From NCBI RefSeq assembly GCF_031755915.1, contig NC_083381.1, forward strand, positions 5,158,501 to 5,222,500: a stretch of 64,000 bases of DNA, given 5' to 3'. Numbering within the stretch: position 1 is the stretch's first letter; each line of letters begins with the position of its first letter. Positions 46,195-59,348 of the stretch are shown here, one piece after another. A program made the translations under genes and the position numbers. Below the pieces are notes generated by a model. It saw nothing but the letters and a program-made list of their open reading frames with translations. It did no database searches and was not told the origin of the DNA. The stretch is from Ziziphus jujuba (taxonomy: Eukaryota; Streptophyta; Magnoliopsida; Rosales; Rhamnaceae).

Positions 46195-49014
46195 TGTCAG
46201 GACCCGTCCAGAATTCCTTCCCCGGAACCCTAGATAAGCCCTGATCCCAGGGAAACCCTACCGGACCCTCCAATGGAAAATCCGGCAGAGCCTCCCCTAA
46301 GGGATGGACTTACCAACAATTACCTGCACTGAAAACACACTTCTACTCATCCCCTTATTCCTCCCGCAAACTACAAATTGTTCCACAAATTTCAGCACTT
46401 CTCAACAACAACAACAGTCCAGTGCATAATTAAAACATAAATGTCCCAATAGTATACAGAGCTTTAAGAAGTGCTAATCAACAGAAATACAACAAGGCTG
46501 AAAGAAACAATACACTGAAATGAAAGAGTACAGAAGTACTTCTCGAAACACAACAGCAGCGGAAAACTTGGTTCGCTCCGGAAGAACGTCTACCACCACT
46601 TGCACCTAAGGGAACAGAATTTAAGAGTGTGAGATGCTAATCATCTCAGTGAGTGACCCTAACTACTGAACACCTTTACTGATAATAAAATAATATTAAT
46701 AGCAATTAAGGAATAGAACAAATATCAACAATTAATAAATAATAATAATAACTGCTGGAAAATAATAATTTCCCTCAAAACTCGCACCAATCGCTCCATT
46801 TGAAATGTTCCCTTTTTAAAACCTTTTCGCAAAACCCAGTGTACATACCTCCCGAAAACCAAGGGATTAAACCATTTGATAAACAATAATTAAATAAATA
46901 CATACCCCAATATATAATTAAAATGTAATAAATTATAGTAAATAATTTTGAACACCTTTGGGGTTTAAAACATTATTTGCAATTTACACCGACGCACCAC
47001 ACCATATACCGATGATGCCCTCCGATACCCAGCGTCCCGAGCACCGACTGGCAGGGGGTTAAAGAGAGAAACCTGCAAACGGCACTTCGGCGTCCCGACA
47101 GTACCGCTGCTGAAACCATCACCCGGCCAAGGAGGGGGACGGCTGTGCACAACAACAAACTTGCCTGCCCATGGTCCAATGGCAACTCACGGGTGAAGTA
47201 ATAACCACGCGCTAAACCACATAATACCTGCGCGCTACCACGTGTCCATACACCATACACCAGAACACCAATACTGTATGAGTGCGTCTAAAAATAAACA
47301 TTATTAACCAACCGTACCGTTTTTCAAAATTACCGTGGGAAATACATTAAATTCTCACACTTACCATCCCACATATTTTTATTTAATAAACCGGTACGAA
47401 ACATTGATAACCAACAAACCACAATTTTCTCAAAGTACGAGATGCAACCATAAAAATACCGCAGGCATAATTTATAAAATTTAAACAAATATTTTCATAA
47501 AATATTTAACCCAATTATGCCCGAAAAATCAAATTTAAAACCACGTACAAATACTACCAAAGTACACTTTGCTCATGCATAATAAATAAATTAAACCACA
47601 ATAAAATTCATAATTAAATCACACCACATGAGCATAATTTAAAATACCAATTTAAATACCAATTAAACATAATTAATTGCCCAAAATAATTTTTGAAGGT
47701 GGGTCACTCACCTGGAGCACGCAATTAACCTACGATCCACCATGGGATCAATTCCACGACTCACCGGTGCTCCTAGAACAAAATTCACAGACAGTCAAAT
47801 AAATTAATATTTTATTCGGGTAAATAATACCCGGTACCCGGGGGGTCAAACACAAACGTTAACCAAAATAGGCGAATAATATACCGAATCGAAGCTTGAG
47901 CGACGAGGATTACAAATCCGGTCTCCATCGACCCCAATTTCGCCGGAGGTGGCCGGAAAGCTTCGGCCGGTTTTCAATTCCTCATATCTTGCAAAACGCT
48001 TCGAATTTTTGAGATTGGAAGCCATTTTTGAACTCAGAGGACCCAAAATAGGGGGAAAGGAGGCTTAATTTGGACTGGGCTGGCCGGAATACGGCGAAAT
48101 CGCCGGAAAAACATAACCGACCGCCGCGACTTCGCCGGCCCGATCTGGGCGCGTCGCCGGCCGGCCGGCAGCCAAATTTGGCTGGTGAGCTCGCCGGCGT
48201 GTGGGCTTGGACTGTGGCCGGCTCGTGTAGTGAATGGGTGGCCGGAAAAGTTAAACACGAGAGAGAGAGAGAGAGAGACGGCTGGTGGGAGAAAAAAAAC
48301 TGTGCGTTTTATCTGTCTTGGTCGGCTCGGGGAAGAAGAAGGGAAGGAAAGGGAAAGGAAAAAAAAAAGAAAAAGAAAAAAAAGGAAGGTGTTTTCCCAC
48401 ATGGGGAAAAGAAAAGAAAAAGAAAAAAGAAATGAAAAAAGAAAAAGAAAAAGGAAAATAAAAAGAAATGATTTAAAATTAATTAAATAAAAATATTATT
48501 ATTTAAAATAATAATAAAAATAATTTGATTTTACACATGGTTGACATGTGGCTTCTCAACATGGTGACACATGGTCACCTTCATTAAGTCACACGTGGCA
48601 CATCGTTATGCGTTTAAAAATAATATTAGAATAATACAGTATTTGAAAAACTCTACAGGTCCATAACTTTCAAACCACATGTCCAAATCGGACGTGCCGC
48701 TAGTCTACGGACTCGTATCGACGAGCACTTCACAACCATGCATGAGTCAAAGCTCAACCTTGTATGAATAAAAAGTCAACTCCGGCACCCCTTGGACAGT
48801 TTGGACCTCCACTTGTTTTGCTCATAACTTCCAAACCGTAGCTCCGTTTTCAACGTGCTACCAGTCTACGAACTCGTGCCAACGTGTACTTCGTAATGGT
48901 ACCTCAGTCAACCTAGAATTCCAACCGGATCAAAAAGTTAACTTTTGATCCCTTGGTCAACGGTCAACGGTCAACGTGCAAAAATTTCGACATGGTTCGG
49001 GACGGGGTGTTACA
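46195..49014 (-). repeat. Large solo LTR, copy D (2.8 kb)
   Basis: Minus-strand start TGTAACACCCCGTCCCG at 49014, end GGACGGGTCCTGACA at 46195. Flanks share ATTA (46191-46194 and 49015-49018); the fifth base differs (C before, G after), so the duplication is 4 bp or decayed. Minus-strand order: U3 signature (GGCACGAGTTCGTAGACTGG near 48882), A/T-rich and GA-rich tracts, CCGG-dense zone (48240-47900), TATATTAT near 47883-47876, AATAAAATATTAATTTATTT near 47818, CAGGTGAGT at 47714-47706, and a GC block between GTGCGTC-type and GACGCAC-type ends (47288-46991). Frames at 46965-47260 and 47846-48490 are not genes. Confidence 0.87.
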
Positions 49015-52000
49015 ATTAGGAGAAATTCTTTTGGTAATTCCATTTAAACTCTATAAAACATCATGTATTTTAATTACCAAAAATACATTTTTTTGTTTCG
49101 TTTTTCCAAACAAAGTGGAATGTATTTAATTTGGAGTTTGATAGATTTAAAATAAATTCATAAATTTTTATGGAATTCTGTAGACTTGATATAAAATTTG
49201 CAAGAACCGTAGGAAATGATTTGAATTTAGGCATGATTTTATATAGATATTTTTATTCATGTTTTGCCTAAAATGTCATGAAATCTATTAAAATATTTCA
49301 AAATCAATGATTTTTTGAATACTTCTAGATTATTTTTTTTAAAAAAAGATTCTACATGGTTTACTAAATACACTTGGAATTTTAATAGGATTTTATAGAA
49401 TTTATGAAAATATGAATTGTATACCATTTAATTTTATAGATTTCTATAAAATCTAAATTAAATACACTTAGATTATTAACTTTTTAAAATTTTTTTAAAT
49501 TCCAAATTGAATATATCCTCATAAATATTTGTATATATAGTAAAAATATGATGACGATCTTTTAGTAAAGACAACTTATTAGGCAGACACACCAAACAAC
49601 TTATTTGGCAGATACACCATGTAAATATGTCTTCATTTTTTTTTAATATATATGAAACCTAAAATTGGAAGTAACACCTCATCAGATTTGTATGAGACAT
49701 ATAATAATTGTAATAAATTGTTAGTTTGATAATTTAATTTTTCTACGTGGAAATCAACATGAATGACATAACCTTCTACATAAAATGTCCTTACCAATCT
49801 TCATGTCATCCTTACTATATTAAAATCCTATATACATATATGTATATATATGTGTAGAGTCTTTCTATTATCAGGTTTGACCTGATCAAAATGGTGCGGT
49901 CTAAAAATATGGAAAAATGGCCAGCCATTGGATTTCAAACTTATCACATAGACGAATCGGATGACATACTGACTCATGTGAGAAATACTTGACAAAATGA
50001 GGGCAGCCTTACCTCTTCAAAATTCTCAAATCCACCTTTAGGACTGACCTTCCTATGCTTTGTGTTTTTGTGTGTATTAATTTTTTTTTTCACTTCCATA
50101 TGGTTCAGTTTTGCTTTTTAAAAAATAAAAATAAAAATTAAGCCCATGGGAAGACTAGTAGTGTGTTATGTTGTATGATGAACACCTTTTTGTCCAAAAG
50201 TGTGGAAAGCCCCCCTAGGGATTTATTGCATGCTCGTTTAAAAGGGTCCCACTTTCACCTTGTTTTTCCCACTTTGATTTTATGCTTGTCCCTCTCTCTT
50301 TTACCTTCTCACGCTTATCATGTTAGTATAAATCCATAAAAGTGTTATGCAGAAAGCTTGCTAGTGTGGGAGAGAGAAGTAGGCTTGGATGGTGGGCTAG
50401 TGTTTGATGATGAAATTTGGTGGGGTCCCTTTTTTACCTTGAGTGAATTGGTGTTTTTTTTACAGTCTTTTTCCAAGGACTTATGGAGAGCTCGTTAAAG
50501 GCTTCAATGAATGAAATTGAGAGCATAAAAATAAAAAATAAAAAATAAAAAAAGAGGAAAAAGACAACAGTTTCCTTATAAACTGTGGCCAAAAGGGAGA
50601 ATAGTCGACACTTTTCTATACAAGCATCGATTATTATAAACATTTTTAGCAAGCGTTGCTAAAAACCTTACAATAGTCAATGCTTTTATGTAAAAATGTT
50701 AACTTTTCTCACTTTTGGCGATGGTTTTTCAGAAAACCGTCCCCTTTTCCCTTTTTTCTTATTTTTTATTTTTTATTTTATTTTTTTTGTGGCAATCGAG
50801 AGCATAAATTCCATTGCCAATATATTGGTTTTGTAAAGTGTGGACTTTGCCTGTAACCAACATTTTTTTTTTTTCTACAAAAATCTCATCGGATTGTTCC
50901 CAAAGCTCAGCATTCACCAAAACAATAGCTTTTTAATTCTCCTACAAATTTGGAGGGCGGCTTTGGATCTACTATCAACTGCTTGTCCATCACCACCACA
51001 ACATTGAAATCTTCAAGTGATGTTTGCAATGTTTAGATGGATGATTATGATGGCTGAAGTATTTGGTCTAGTGACAATTTTATAGAAGTGGGTTAGTTTT
51101 TCTAGTTTAAATTCAAAGAAAATGAAGAAGCCTAGAGCCATTGATAGTAGCCTTTCCATGAAAGAGAAAATCAGAAGCCATGGCCCTAGGAAGAAGAAAA
51201 GGGTGTGCATGTAGAAGGATTTCTTTTTCAAAATCCAAAAAAAAAAAAAAAAAAAAAAAAAAAAGAATGGTAAGCTGATATGGCAAATTTTTTGCACATG
51301 GCATATGATGACTTGGAGTTGTACTCTTCAACTCTTAGGTGGTGGATGGTCTTTGAACTACAAAATAAATAAATTAATTAAGAGTAAAAAAACACGAGAT
51401 TTATTCTGAAAAAATAAATGAGAAATGCTAAGCCTCTACTACAAGTCTTTTGGCAGCCATAGATGGTCAATCAAAAGTGATGGTTTCTCCTAATGCCAGG
51501 TTGAGAAGTTTAAGAAAATAAAAATTAAAAATTAAAAATAAAAAGAGAAAGAAAATTTAATGATTAGGATTTTAAAATAACAAAAGGGTATTTTACTACA
51601 TTCAAAGGGAATGGGATTTAGAGTTACTTTGGCATTAGAACTATAAATTCTCTTCTTTTGGAGCATTTTCAAAGAGTTTGTGGTTTGCCATTTATGTGGT
51701 ACGGAGGTTGGAAGGATTTTTAGTCTATATGCTATACATGTTTAGTTGATAAACATACAACCTAAAAAACGTTCTTCAATTATTGTTTCTACTAAATCTC
51801 AATTAATGTGTACATACATAAATATTCTTAAAAAAATAATAACAATTGATATTGATTTATATATATATATATATATTTTTTTTTTCCTTTTCAAAGATAT
51901 CTTAATAAAGATTGTTTTGGTGAGTAAAACTATTTAACAGCTAAACAATCTTTTTAACAATGTCTAGTTTATTTTTTGCTACAGTAGCTTGACAAAGACC

Positions 52001-52348
52001 ATATAAAAAACCATTGAAGAGTTGTTTTTTTTTTTTTTTTTTTTTAAATCTCTGTCTATAATTTTAACGTGGCAACAAAAATAAAGCAATCCATAGAGTC
52101 ATGGAAAATGCTCTTATTAGTTTACTCTTTTAATTTGGCCAAATAAAAAGATCCCATGTAACGGATTTTTTTTGATAATAAAAGAAAAAATTATTGTAAA
52201 AAATTTAACAACATTTTATGTTAGGAAATATTTAAATTATTAATAAGAATGCTACATAATATTTTTTATAAAATGATAAATTATGGTTTCAACCCTTAAT
52301 TTGCTTTTATTTATATAGGACCCTCTAAACAGCGTCCTTGGCTCCGCC
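49015..52348. other. No supported gene; AT-rich, with MITE-like and palindromic pieces
   Basis: At 49130-49515 there is AAATTCCAAATTGAATATAT-type wording like PIF/Harbinger MITE ends. At 50643-50665 a perfect 10-bp inverted repeat (TTTTTAGCAA GCG TTGCTAAAAA) occurs, a form common in subterminal parts of CACTA/Mutator-like elements. Long A runs at about 51239-51264 and T runs at 52026-52045. Short frames are low-complexity. Confidence 0.45.
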
Positions 52349-52355
52349 TATATAA
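52349..52355 (+). promoter_or_regulatory. TATA box of the terpene synthase gene
   Basis: TATATAA in the context CCTATATAAGTAGG, 84 bases before the last base upstream of the start codon. A transcription start about 30 bases downstream would give a 5' leader of roughly 55-60 bases, normal for this gene family. Confidence 0.6.
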
Positions 52356-52438
52356 GTAGGTAAATTGTTATAAGCTTTTAAGTCCCACCAAACAACCAAG
52401 CAACTACACCTACTTCCATCTACCAAATTAGTCATAGA

Positions 52439-55305
52439 ATGTCGGTCCAAGAAGTTCTTGTTTTATCAACCAAGAATAATGAACGTCCCTCTGCAGATTT
52501 TCAGCCCAGCATTTGGGGTGATTATTTCCTCACTCACAGCGTGGTATATATATTTTTTATTGCTTAATATATATATATATATATTTATATACATGCAGTT
52601 TCCAATTCTTCTCTGAATTTAAATATGTATAATATAAATACATGTATATATAGATCTGATATTGAAGTATATTGTTATTTAGTATTCTATCATGCAACAT
52701 GTGATAAATATATATATATATATATTATATTATATATTTTTTGTTTCTTCTGCTAATTAATTAATTAATTTGTTTTGCCTCTGTAGGAAACGGTGTCAGT
52801 TGAGAAAATGAGGCAACAAGTTGAAGAATTGAAAGAAGAAGTAAGAGGATCGTTAATGGATTCTCACAAGAAACCTTTGCAAAAATTGGAGCTGATTGAT
52901 GCAGTACAACGTTTAGGAGTTTCTTACCATTTTGAGAGGGAGATTAATGAAATATTAGAAAACATGCACCACAACTACTCTAATACTGGCTTTCTTAATT
53001 CAGAGCATGATGACCTTTGTACCATTGCTCTTTGGTTTCGTTTGCTTAGGCAACATGGTTATTATACTTCATGTGGTATCTCTCTCTCTCTCTCTCTCTC
53101 TCTATACATATATATATATATATATATATATGTCTCTATGAGTATGTCCAAATATATATATATATATATATCTTTTTGACACTAGCTTTTTGGTTCACAT
53201 TGTGACAGATGTATTTAACAAGTTTAAGGACGGAGAAGGAAACTTTATGGCATCCTTAACCATTGATGTGGTGAGCATGCTAAGTTTGTACGAGGCAGCA
53301 CAACTTCGCATACAAGGGGAGCAAATTCTTGACGAAGCCATGGCTTTCACTACCACTCATCTTGAGTCAATGGTGAGTAGCATAAGCCCCTACCTTTCGG
53401 AAAAGGTCACGTTTGCCTTGAACCGGCCCATCCGTAAAAATTCACCAAGGTTAGAGACAAGGCATTACATCTCTCTCTATCCCAAAGAAGATTTCCATAA
53501 CCCAACTTTGTTGAAGTTGGCAGAGTTGGATTTCAACGTTCTACAAGCATTACATCAACAAGAGGTGAGCAACATGACAAGGTAAGCATGAAACTTTCTA
53601 AATCATATATATCTAGCATGTTGTGTTCTGTTTCTAATCAAAGAGCATCTTAATATATAATATGTGGCATAGGTGGTGGAAAAACTTGGATTTCCAAAGA
53701 AAGCTGCCTTATGCAAGAGACAGAGTGGTAGAATTGTACTTTTGGATATTGGGAGAGTACTTTGAACCACAATATTCCCTTGCAAGAGAGTTAGCTACCA
53801 AAGTAATCACTATGATATCCATACTAGATGATACCTATGATGCTCATGGAACATATGAAGAACTGAAGCTCTTTACAGAAGAAATCAAAAGGTTATATTA
53901 ATTCAAGCTTTTAGCTCAAATTTCGGCTAGATATTCTTTGATCCAATACTTTTGCTTGACCCTAATTTTCTGCTCAATCCTATTTGATTTTTCAGTCTTT
54001 CTTTCCGACTAAGAAAATCGTCTCCTTAAGGATAATAATGTAATATTTTCTTTATTTTTTTGGCAGATGGGATGTCAGCGCCATACATGTCCTTCCAGAT
54101 TACATGAAGTTGCTATATAAGGCAATTTTAGACATTTGCAGTGATATTGAGGAGCATACTACGAAGGAAGGAAGATCATATTGTGTGCATTATGCAAAAA
54201 AAGCAGTGAGCCATTTCTTCTTCACCCTTGAACATTCTATTTCAAATCTTCAACAATTGATTAAATAGTACTCTTTTATCTTTCATGTGTGCTTAATCTT
54301 TCAACAGAAAATATAAAAGAGTATAATTTAAAAGTCTTTGTATATTTATACATATATCTATATATGTATATATATATATATAATAATTCTATAGTATGGA
54401 TATTCGTATAAATAACCAATAGATTTTGAAAAAACTATTATTATTTTTATATAATAATACTAATGATAATTCTTAAAAAACCATTGTTTTAAAAACATGC
54501 ATACGTTAAAAATGTATAGACATCCATATTATTGAACGATTATTAAACGAATAAATATATATTATTTTTCTCTCATAAATTGTTAGTTTTGACATAATGA
54601 ACTTAAATAAATAACTTCGACTTTCGATGAGTTTAGATGGAAGAACTTGTGCAAGCCTACTTCATTGAAGCCAGTTGGTTTCATGATGCGTACACCCCAA
54701 CATTCGAGGAATACATGTCGGTGGCAGCAGTAACTGCTACTTATTATCTTATCATAACCTCTTCGTTTATTGGGATGGGTGAGATCGCTACGAAAGAGGT
54801 GTTCGATTGGGTCTGCAATAAACCAAAAATCATGGAAGCTTCATCGGTTATTGGCAGACTAATGAATGACATGGTCTCCCATAAGGTAAGGTAATTTATA
54901 ATTAATTAAAAAAATGCAATTGCAAACTCCTAATGATTCATGCTTAATTTGTTTCTTATATATAAATATGGCATGTTGTAGTTTGAGCAAAAGAGGCCAC
55001 ACATTGCATCAGCTATAGAATGTTACATGAAACAACATGGTGTTGATGAAGAAAAGGCAAATAAAATGTTGGCTGAAGAAGTTGATAATGCTTGGAAAGA
55101 TATAAACGAGGAGTTGCTGAAGAAGCCAAGTAGCAGTGGTAGTACTGTAGCATTTCCGCTGCTGGAGCGGGTTTTGAATCTTACAAGGGTGACAGATGTT
55201 GTGTACACGGATGATGATTGTTATACCAATCCTCATAAACTCAAACATCAAGTTGAGTTATTGCTTAAACATCCCATAGCGATTCGTGAAGATGTTTTTT
55301 TATAA
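52439..55305 (+). CDS. Terpene synthase, TPS-a type (probable sesquiterpene synthase)
   Basis: Seven exons: 52439-52543, 52787-53075, 53209-53581, 53673-53891, 54067-54205, 54637-54885 and 54982-55305. All introns are GT-AG and all junctions keep frame, giving 565 codons. Exon sizes 219, 139 and 249 are typical of class III plant TPS genes. The protein has the N-terminal RP-x8-W motif (R16-W26), RDR (271-273), the Mg-binding DDTYD (308-312) and the second metal site N452-D-M-V-S456-H-K-F-E460. It has no plastid transit peptide: the first residues lead straight into [16 protein letters not shown]. Length and lack of transit peptide point to a cytosolic enzyme using farnesyl diphosphate; the product cannot be predicted. 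The start at 52439 is the first ATG after the TATA box. An AATAAT at 55415 may serve polyadenylation. No stop or frameshift seen; alternative splicing or pseudogenisation by regulatory loss cannot be excluded. Confidence 0.95.
53081..53172 (+). repeat. Compound (TC)n-(TA)n microsatellite in TPS intron 2
   Basis: A (TC) run at about 53081-53102 is followed by two (AT) runs within the 133-base intron (53076-53208). Most of the intron is therefore simple repeat, so its length probably varies among individuals. Confidence 0.85.
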
Positions 55306-56728
55306 ATATTATGGGTCTAGTTAGCAGTTTATCGGTCTTCTATTAATGTTCTAAGTTGGTCTATGTCAGTGTTGCCAGTTGTAATAATCATTATCATGAA
55401 TGTATTAAATTCTGAATAATTAGTTAAAAAACCTATTAAGAAATTTAGTTGTGGAATACAATTGTCGTACGCAAGTCGATTGGGTTAATTACAAGTGTGC
55501 TTCACACAAACCCAATAATTATGTTTGGAATTTGGATTAGATTGTAAAAACTCAAGTACTATCCCACAAAAGGAACTAGATCTGGACATTTCTCAGTTAC
55601 GTACGATGGACCTGTAATACTATATTTAGACCTTATAGGATAAACCTAGAGTGATAAAAAAATTTTATCAAAATTTTGATATTTTTTAAATACTTTATCT
55701 TCCCGTATATATATGGTAATATCAATTTAACACAAAAAAAAAAAAAACCACATAATTGGTTATCAAAATTTTGGTAAAAAAATTTAGTACTTATAGTATT
55801 GCTTTTCACATTATTTTTGACTTGTTTTTGAAAGTGGTTGGATAATTTTTTGGATGTCTTTCTTTTGGATAGCTTCTAATACATCCCAAAGCTAGCCGAC
55901 GGTTTCCTAAAATGGATGTTCCTCTTCATACTTAAGTATCGCATTCCATAATTGTTTTGTTTTGTTTCCTTTAATTTTAAATCGTAATTCTAGACTCACA
56001 AAATCAACCAATTTTTTTGTATTAGTTTGATTTCATATCATTTTATTGGTTTTACCCTTCATAATTTTATGGTATTATTGATTTTTTCAACTATTAATAA
56101 GTTGCCACATCATTTGACAATCAAAGTTTAGTAAACAAATTATTTTGGATCATGTTAAAATTTAATTTGATTGGGAAGTAAAACTAATTAACAAAGAATT
56201 ACTCCCCCTTCCCCATACCACCCTCCTTCCCTCTTCCCCACCACTTTTTTGGCCCCCGCTCTCTCTCAATTTTGAATGGCCAAATTCATAATTACACCTT
56301 ACAAGATTAAATTTCCCTTTGCAAAATTCTTTAAAGATTAAAACTATAATGGTTAATTTTGATAAATATTTAATATAATATTCATCAAGCCAGCATATAT
56401 AAGAGCATATTTAATGTAGATATGGACTATTAAAATTAACATGGCACATATGTAAGTTAAACATTGTTCTGAAAAATTGCTTATCCAACAATAATGTTTA
56501 GCTTGAATGTCTAGTTTATATTGGTTAAAAATTGTTAAAATGAATAATTAATAGCCATTATTAAGCCCTTCTTTCTTTTTATTTTTTTATTTTTTTTATT
56601 TTACATGTTACTATTGAAGGACAATTTAAAATTTTCTATATTTGTATATACTACCCATATATAACACTGTCAATTTTTCACATTTATAATTGAAAAGAGT
56701 CTAAATAATATACACCAAATTTCTTTTC

Positions 56729-56759
<31 letters not shown>

Positions 56760-58079
56760 ATACGTTGTTTTTATAAATATTGCGGGCGGATATATGACAA
56801 ATAATTTATTTGCAGATTCAACAAAACAAATTTTTTTTTTTGAGATCATACATGAGGAAAAAGTGTAAATAATTTATTTGTGGATTCAACAAAACAGATC
56901 CTTTTTTGAGATCATACATGAGGAAAAAGAGTAGCTAGCACTTCTAGGAGGAGTCCTAATGTATAATTTATTCTTTGTTTAAGAATCTCGAACAAGATGC
57001 AATCCAAGTGTGAGATATAAATCATAAATTTTCTTTCAATTTCATATATAATATATTTTATAAACAGTGTCTCAAGATGCAAGCATGGTAGTATCCTAAG
57101 ATCTTCAATGATTTGCTATTTTGCAATATTTCAGAAATTGTTGGTATGCAAAAATTGTATTATAGGATATTAATGATACTTGATTTTCAATATTAGCAAT
57201 ATTCATATTTCTCTAGAAAGTTGAGAATTATGTTTTCGTTCTTTCTTGTGTACTATCAATTAACAGTAGAATTGTATATTTTGAACTAGGATTCTGTTTT
57301 TAAGAAATATGATTAATAATGAAGAGTTTCTAGAATGCAATTTTTTTTATTTATTTATTTATTGTTTTTGCTTTTTCTGGTTTTGTTTTCTAAAAGCTTC
57401 TAGAGTTGATGTTATAATAGATGTGGAATATTAGGGCACAATAAATTTTGATTTTGCTTCTAATGCGGAATATAGTAAAATATTTTTCCAAACTATATTC
57501 TTCTTACACAGCAACAACCAAATAATGAATTCTGCCGGGTTGGAGGGTTCCTATAATCTTCTTTTTCTACATGTTTTAGATATGTACAATGAGTCAAATC
57601 AAATTTTTATATATATTATATTAAATAAAATTTAATCAATCAATTTTTTTTTTGACATGGGTTGAAGGCTTTCTACACAGGCTTCCTACACTTATGTTCT
57701 ACGTATGTCCAAGAAGTCAAATCAAATTTTTATATATATTATATTAAAACAAAATTAAACCAATTACTTTTTGTTTATTCTTCTTTATGTTTTCCGAAAA
57801 ACAACAGGCTCTGAAATATACAAAGCATAAAGAAAAAAGAAGAAAAAATTGAACATACTCAGAAGCCCAAATCAAGCAAGGAAGCACGTGGAGAGAGCCT
57901 GTTTTGATTGCCGTTGGTCTGTCTATTTCGTCTGCTCGTTCTTCCGTCGAGTTGGGTTTGTCAGTTCATTCTTTGTTCTATCTCAATGCAGTGTCTCTTT
58001 CAGTACTAGGTTCTAAAGTTTGATGAAATCTATGGGGTGGAGGCTAGATTTGTGAAAGCCTTAAGTATTTATATCTAGC
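55306..58079. other. No supported gene downstream of TPS
   Basis: AT-rich. Contains a direct duplication of about 75 bp at 56806-56932 (GATTCAACAAAACA...GAGATCATACATGAGGAAAA twice), and GTCAAATCAAATTTTTATAT repeated at 57594 and 57715. A GC-richer piece at 57880-58010 with a good acceptor-like end has no recognisable product. Confidence 0.45.
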
Positions 58080-58325
58080 ATCTTAAAATCCAATCAAATC
58101 CATCAATTTGTAAAATACTTTTCAGTTAATGACTTTTTGAATACAATAGAATATTATAGACTTTTAAAAAGTCAAAATTGAATACCATCAAATTTGTATG
58201 GATTCTATAGAATTCTGAATTGAATACCATAAGATTTTAATAGATTTCATAAAAATCTTAATTGAATACTTTTAGACTTTAAAATTTTTTTAAATCCATT
58301 AAAATCCTAATTGAGTATGCCCCTT
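58080..58325. mobile_element. Probable PIF/Harbinger-type MITE fragment
   Basis: The right edge read on the minus strand is GGGGCATACTCAATTAGGAT followed by TTTAATGGATTT, the typical end of Tourist-like MITEs. Inside, AATTGAATAC(C/T)... and AGATTTTAATAGATTT recur. The left end and 3-bp target duplication are not clear, so it may be truncated. Confidence 0.45.
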
Positions 58326-58439
58326 AAATGTGTCAAAGTTTAAAAGAAATCAGAGCAAACAAAGTAAAGTAGCACCAAAAGTCTGGAATAATAAGTTGTT
58401 CTAAAAATACAAATCATTGCAAGAAAGTAGCAAGTGATT

Positions 58440-59348
58440 GCAAAAATCTGTGGAGTTGCTTGGTTCGAGAAGTTTTCAAATCTTTCATTTTCTCAGCCTT
58501 CGCGAACTTCTCTTCGGTGGCATCAATCCTCGATTGCTAGAGTTTTGATCACGATTATGTTGATCCTATCAATAATTCTCTCTAAAACTCTAATTTCCTT
58601 TTAAAGATTTTGCTTCTGGCCCTCAAAGCATTGTAGCATCTACTATGTCTTTAACTTCATAGCAATTGCTTTTGTTTCAATCTTAGTATGCTTCTTGAAA
58701 TCTAATTTGGTTTCTAAAATCTTGGTTGAAAAAGAACTCAAGGTCAATTGGCACTTCTCATGCTCTTGGATTAGTTTCTTAATCTAGTGTTCATCAAATT
58801 CAGTTATTGACTCACGAAAGGAAAAATCTGCAAAAAGACATCTCAACTAGGTCAAAAATCTGATTAACGACTTCACCAAACTAGTTAATTTCAAATTTTT
58901 TTGAGTTTATTCCGTCACTCAGGGTTTGCAGTATCCTCAACAGTGACAAAGTATCAGGCTTACAATTCAGAATCTTGTAATATAATTTAGCAATAGAAAG
59001 TTTTTTCAAAATACTCTTCATTTGGTTTACCAAGTATTTTAATATGAGTGGATCTAGAATCATATCAAATAGAAAGTTTTTTCAAAATACTCTTTATTTG
59101 GTTTACCAACTATTTTAATATGAGTGGATCTAGAATCATATCAAATATAAAGTTTTTTCAAAATAAAAAATACTCTTTATTTGGTTTACCATGTATTTTA
59201 ATATGAGTGGATCTAGAATCATATCAAATAGAAAGTTTTTTCAAAATACTCTTTATTTGGTTTACCAAGTATTTTAATATGAGTGGATCTAGAATCATAT
59301 CAAATATGGTAGAGGCTGACTTTGGAACAACAATCCCCAAAGCTAAAA
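58440..59348 (-). pseudogene. C-terminal part of a plant-mobile-domain-type pseudogene
   Basis: On the minus strand, from the insertion point at 59348, the frame reads LALGIVVPKSASTIFD and ILDPLILKYLVNQ, then (58881-59063) KLSIAKLYYKILNCKPDTLS and LRILQTLSDGINSKKFEIN. Beyond that are broken frames of charged, helix-forming sequence. This continues in the same frame as the N-terminal part at 62349-63851 once solo LTR copy E is removed, so both are one decayed gene. An internal 76-bp tandem repeat breaks the frame. Confidence 0.5.
58995..59306. repeat. Four tandem copies of a ~76-bp unit in the pseudogene
   Basis: Copies start at about 58995, 59071, 59147 and 59230, each with AGAAAGTTTTTTCAAAATAC and GAGTGGATCTAGAATCATAT. 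The third has about 8 extra bases. 76 is not a multiple of three, so the repeats shift the reading frame: the amplification came after coding constraint was lost or caused the loss. Confidence 0.88.

Noticed and set aside
47846..48490. Frames of 66-122 codons
   Set aside because: LTR copy D; Lys/Glu/Arg-rich translations of GA-rich tracts.
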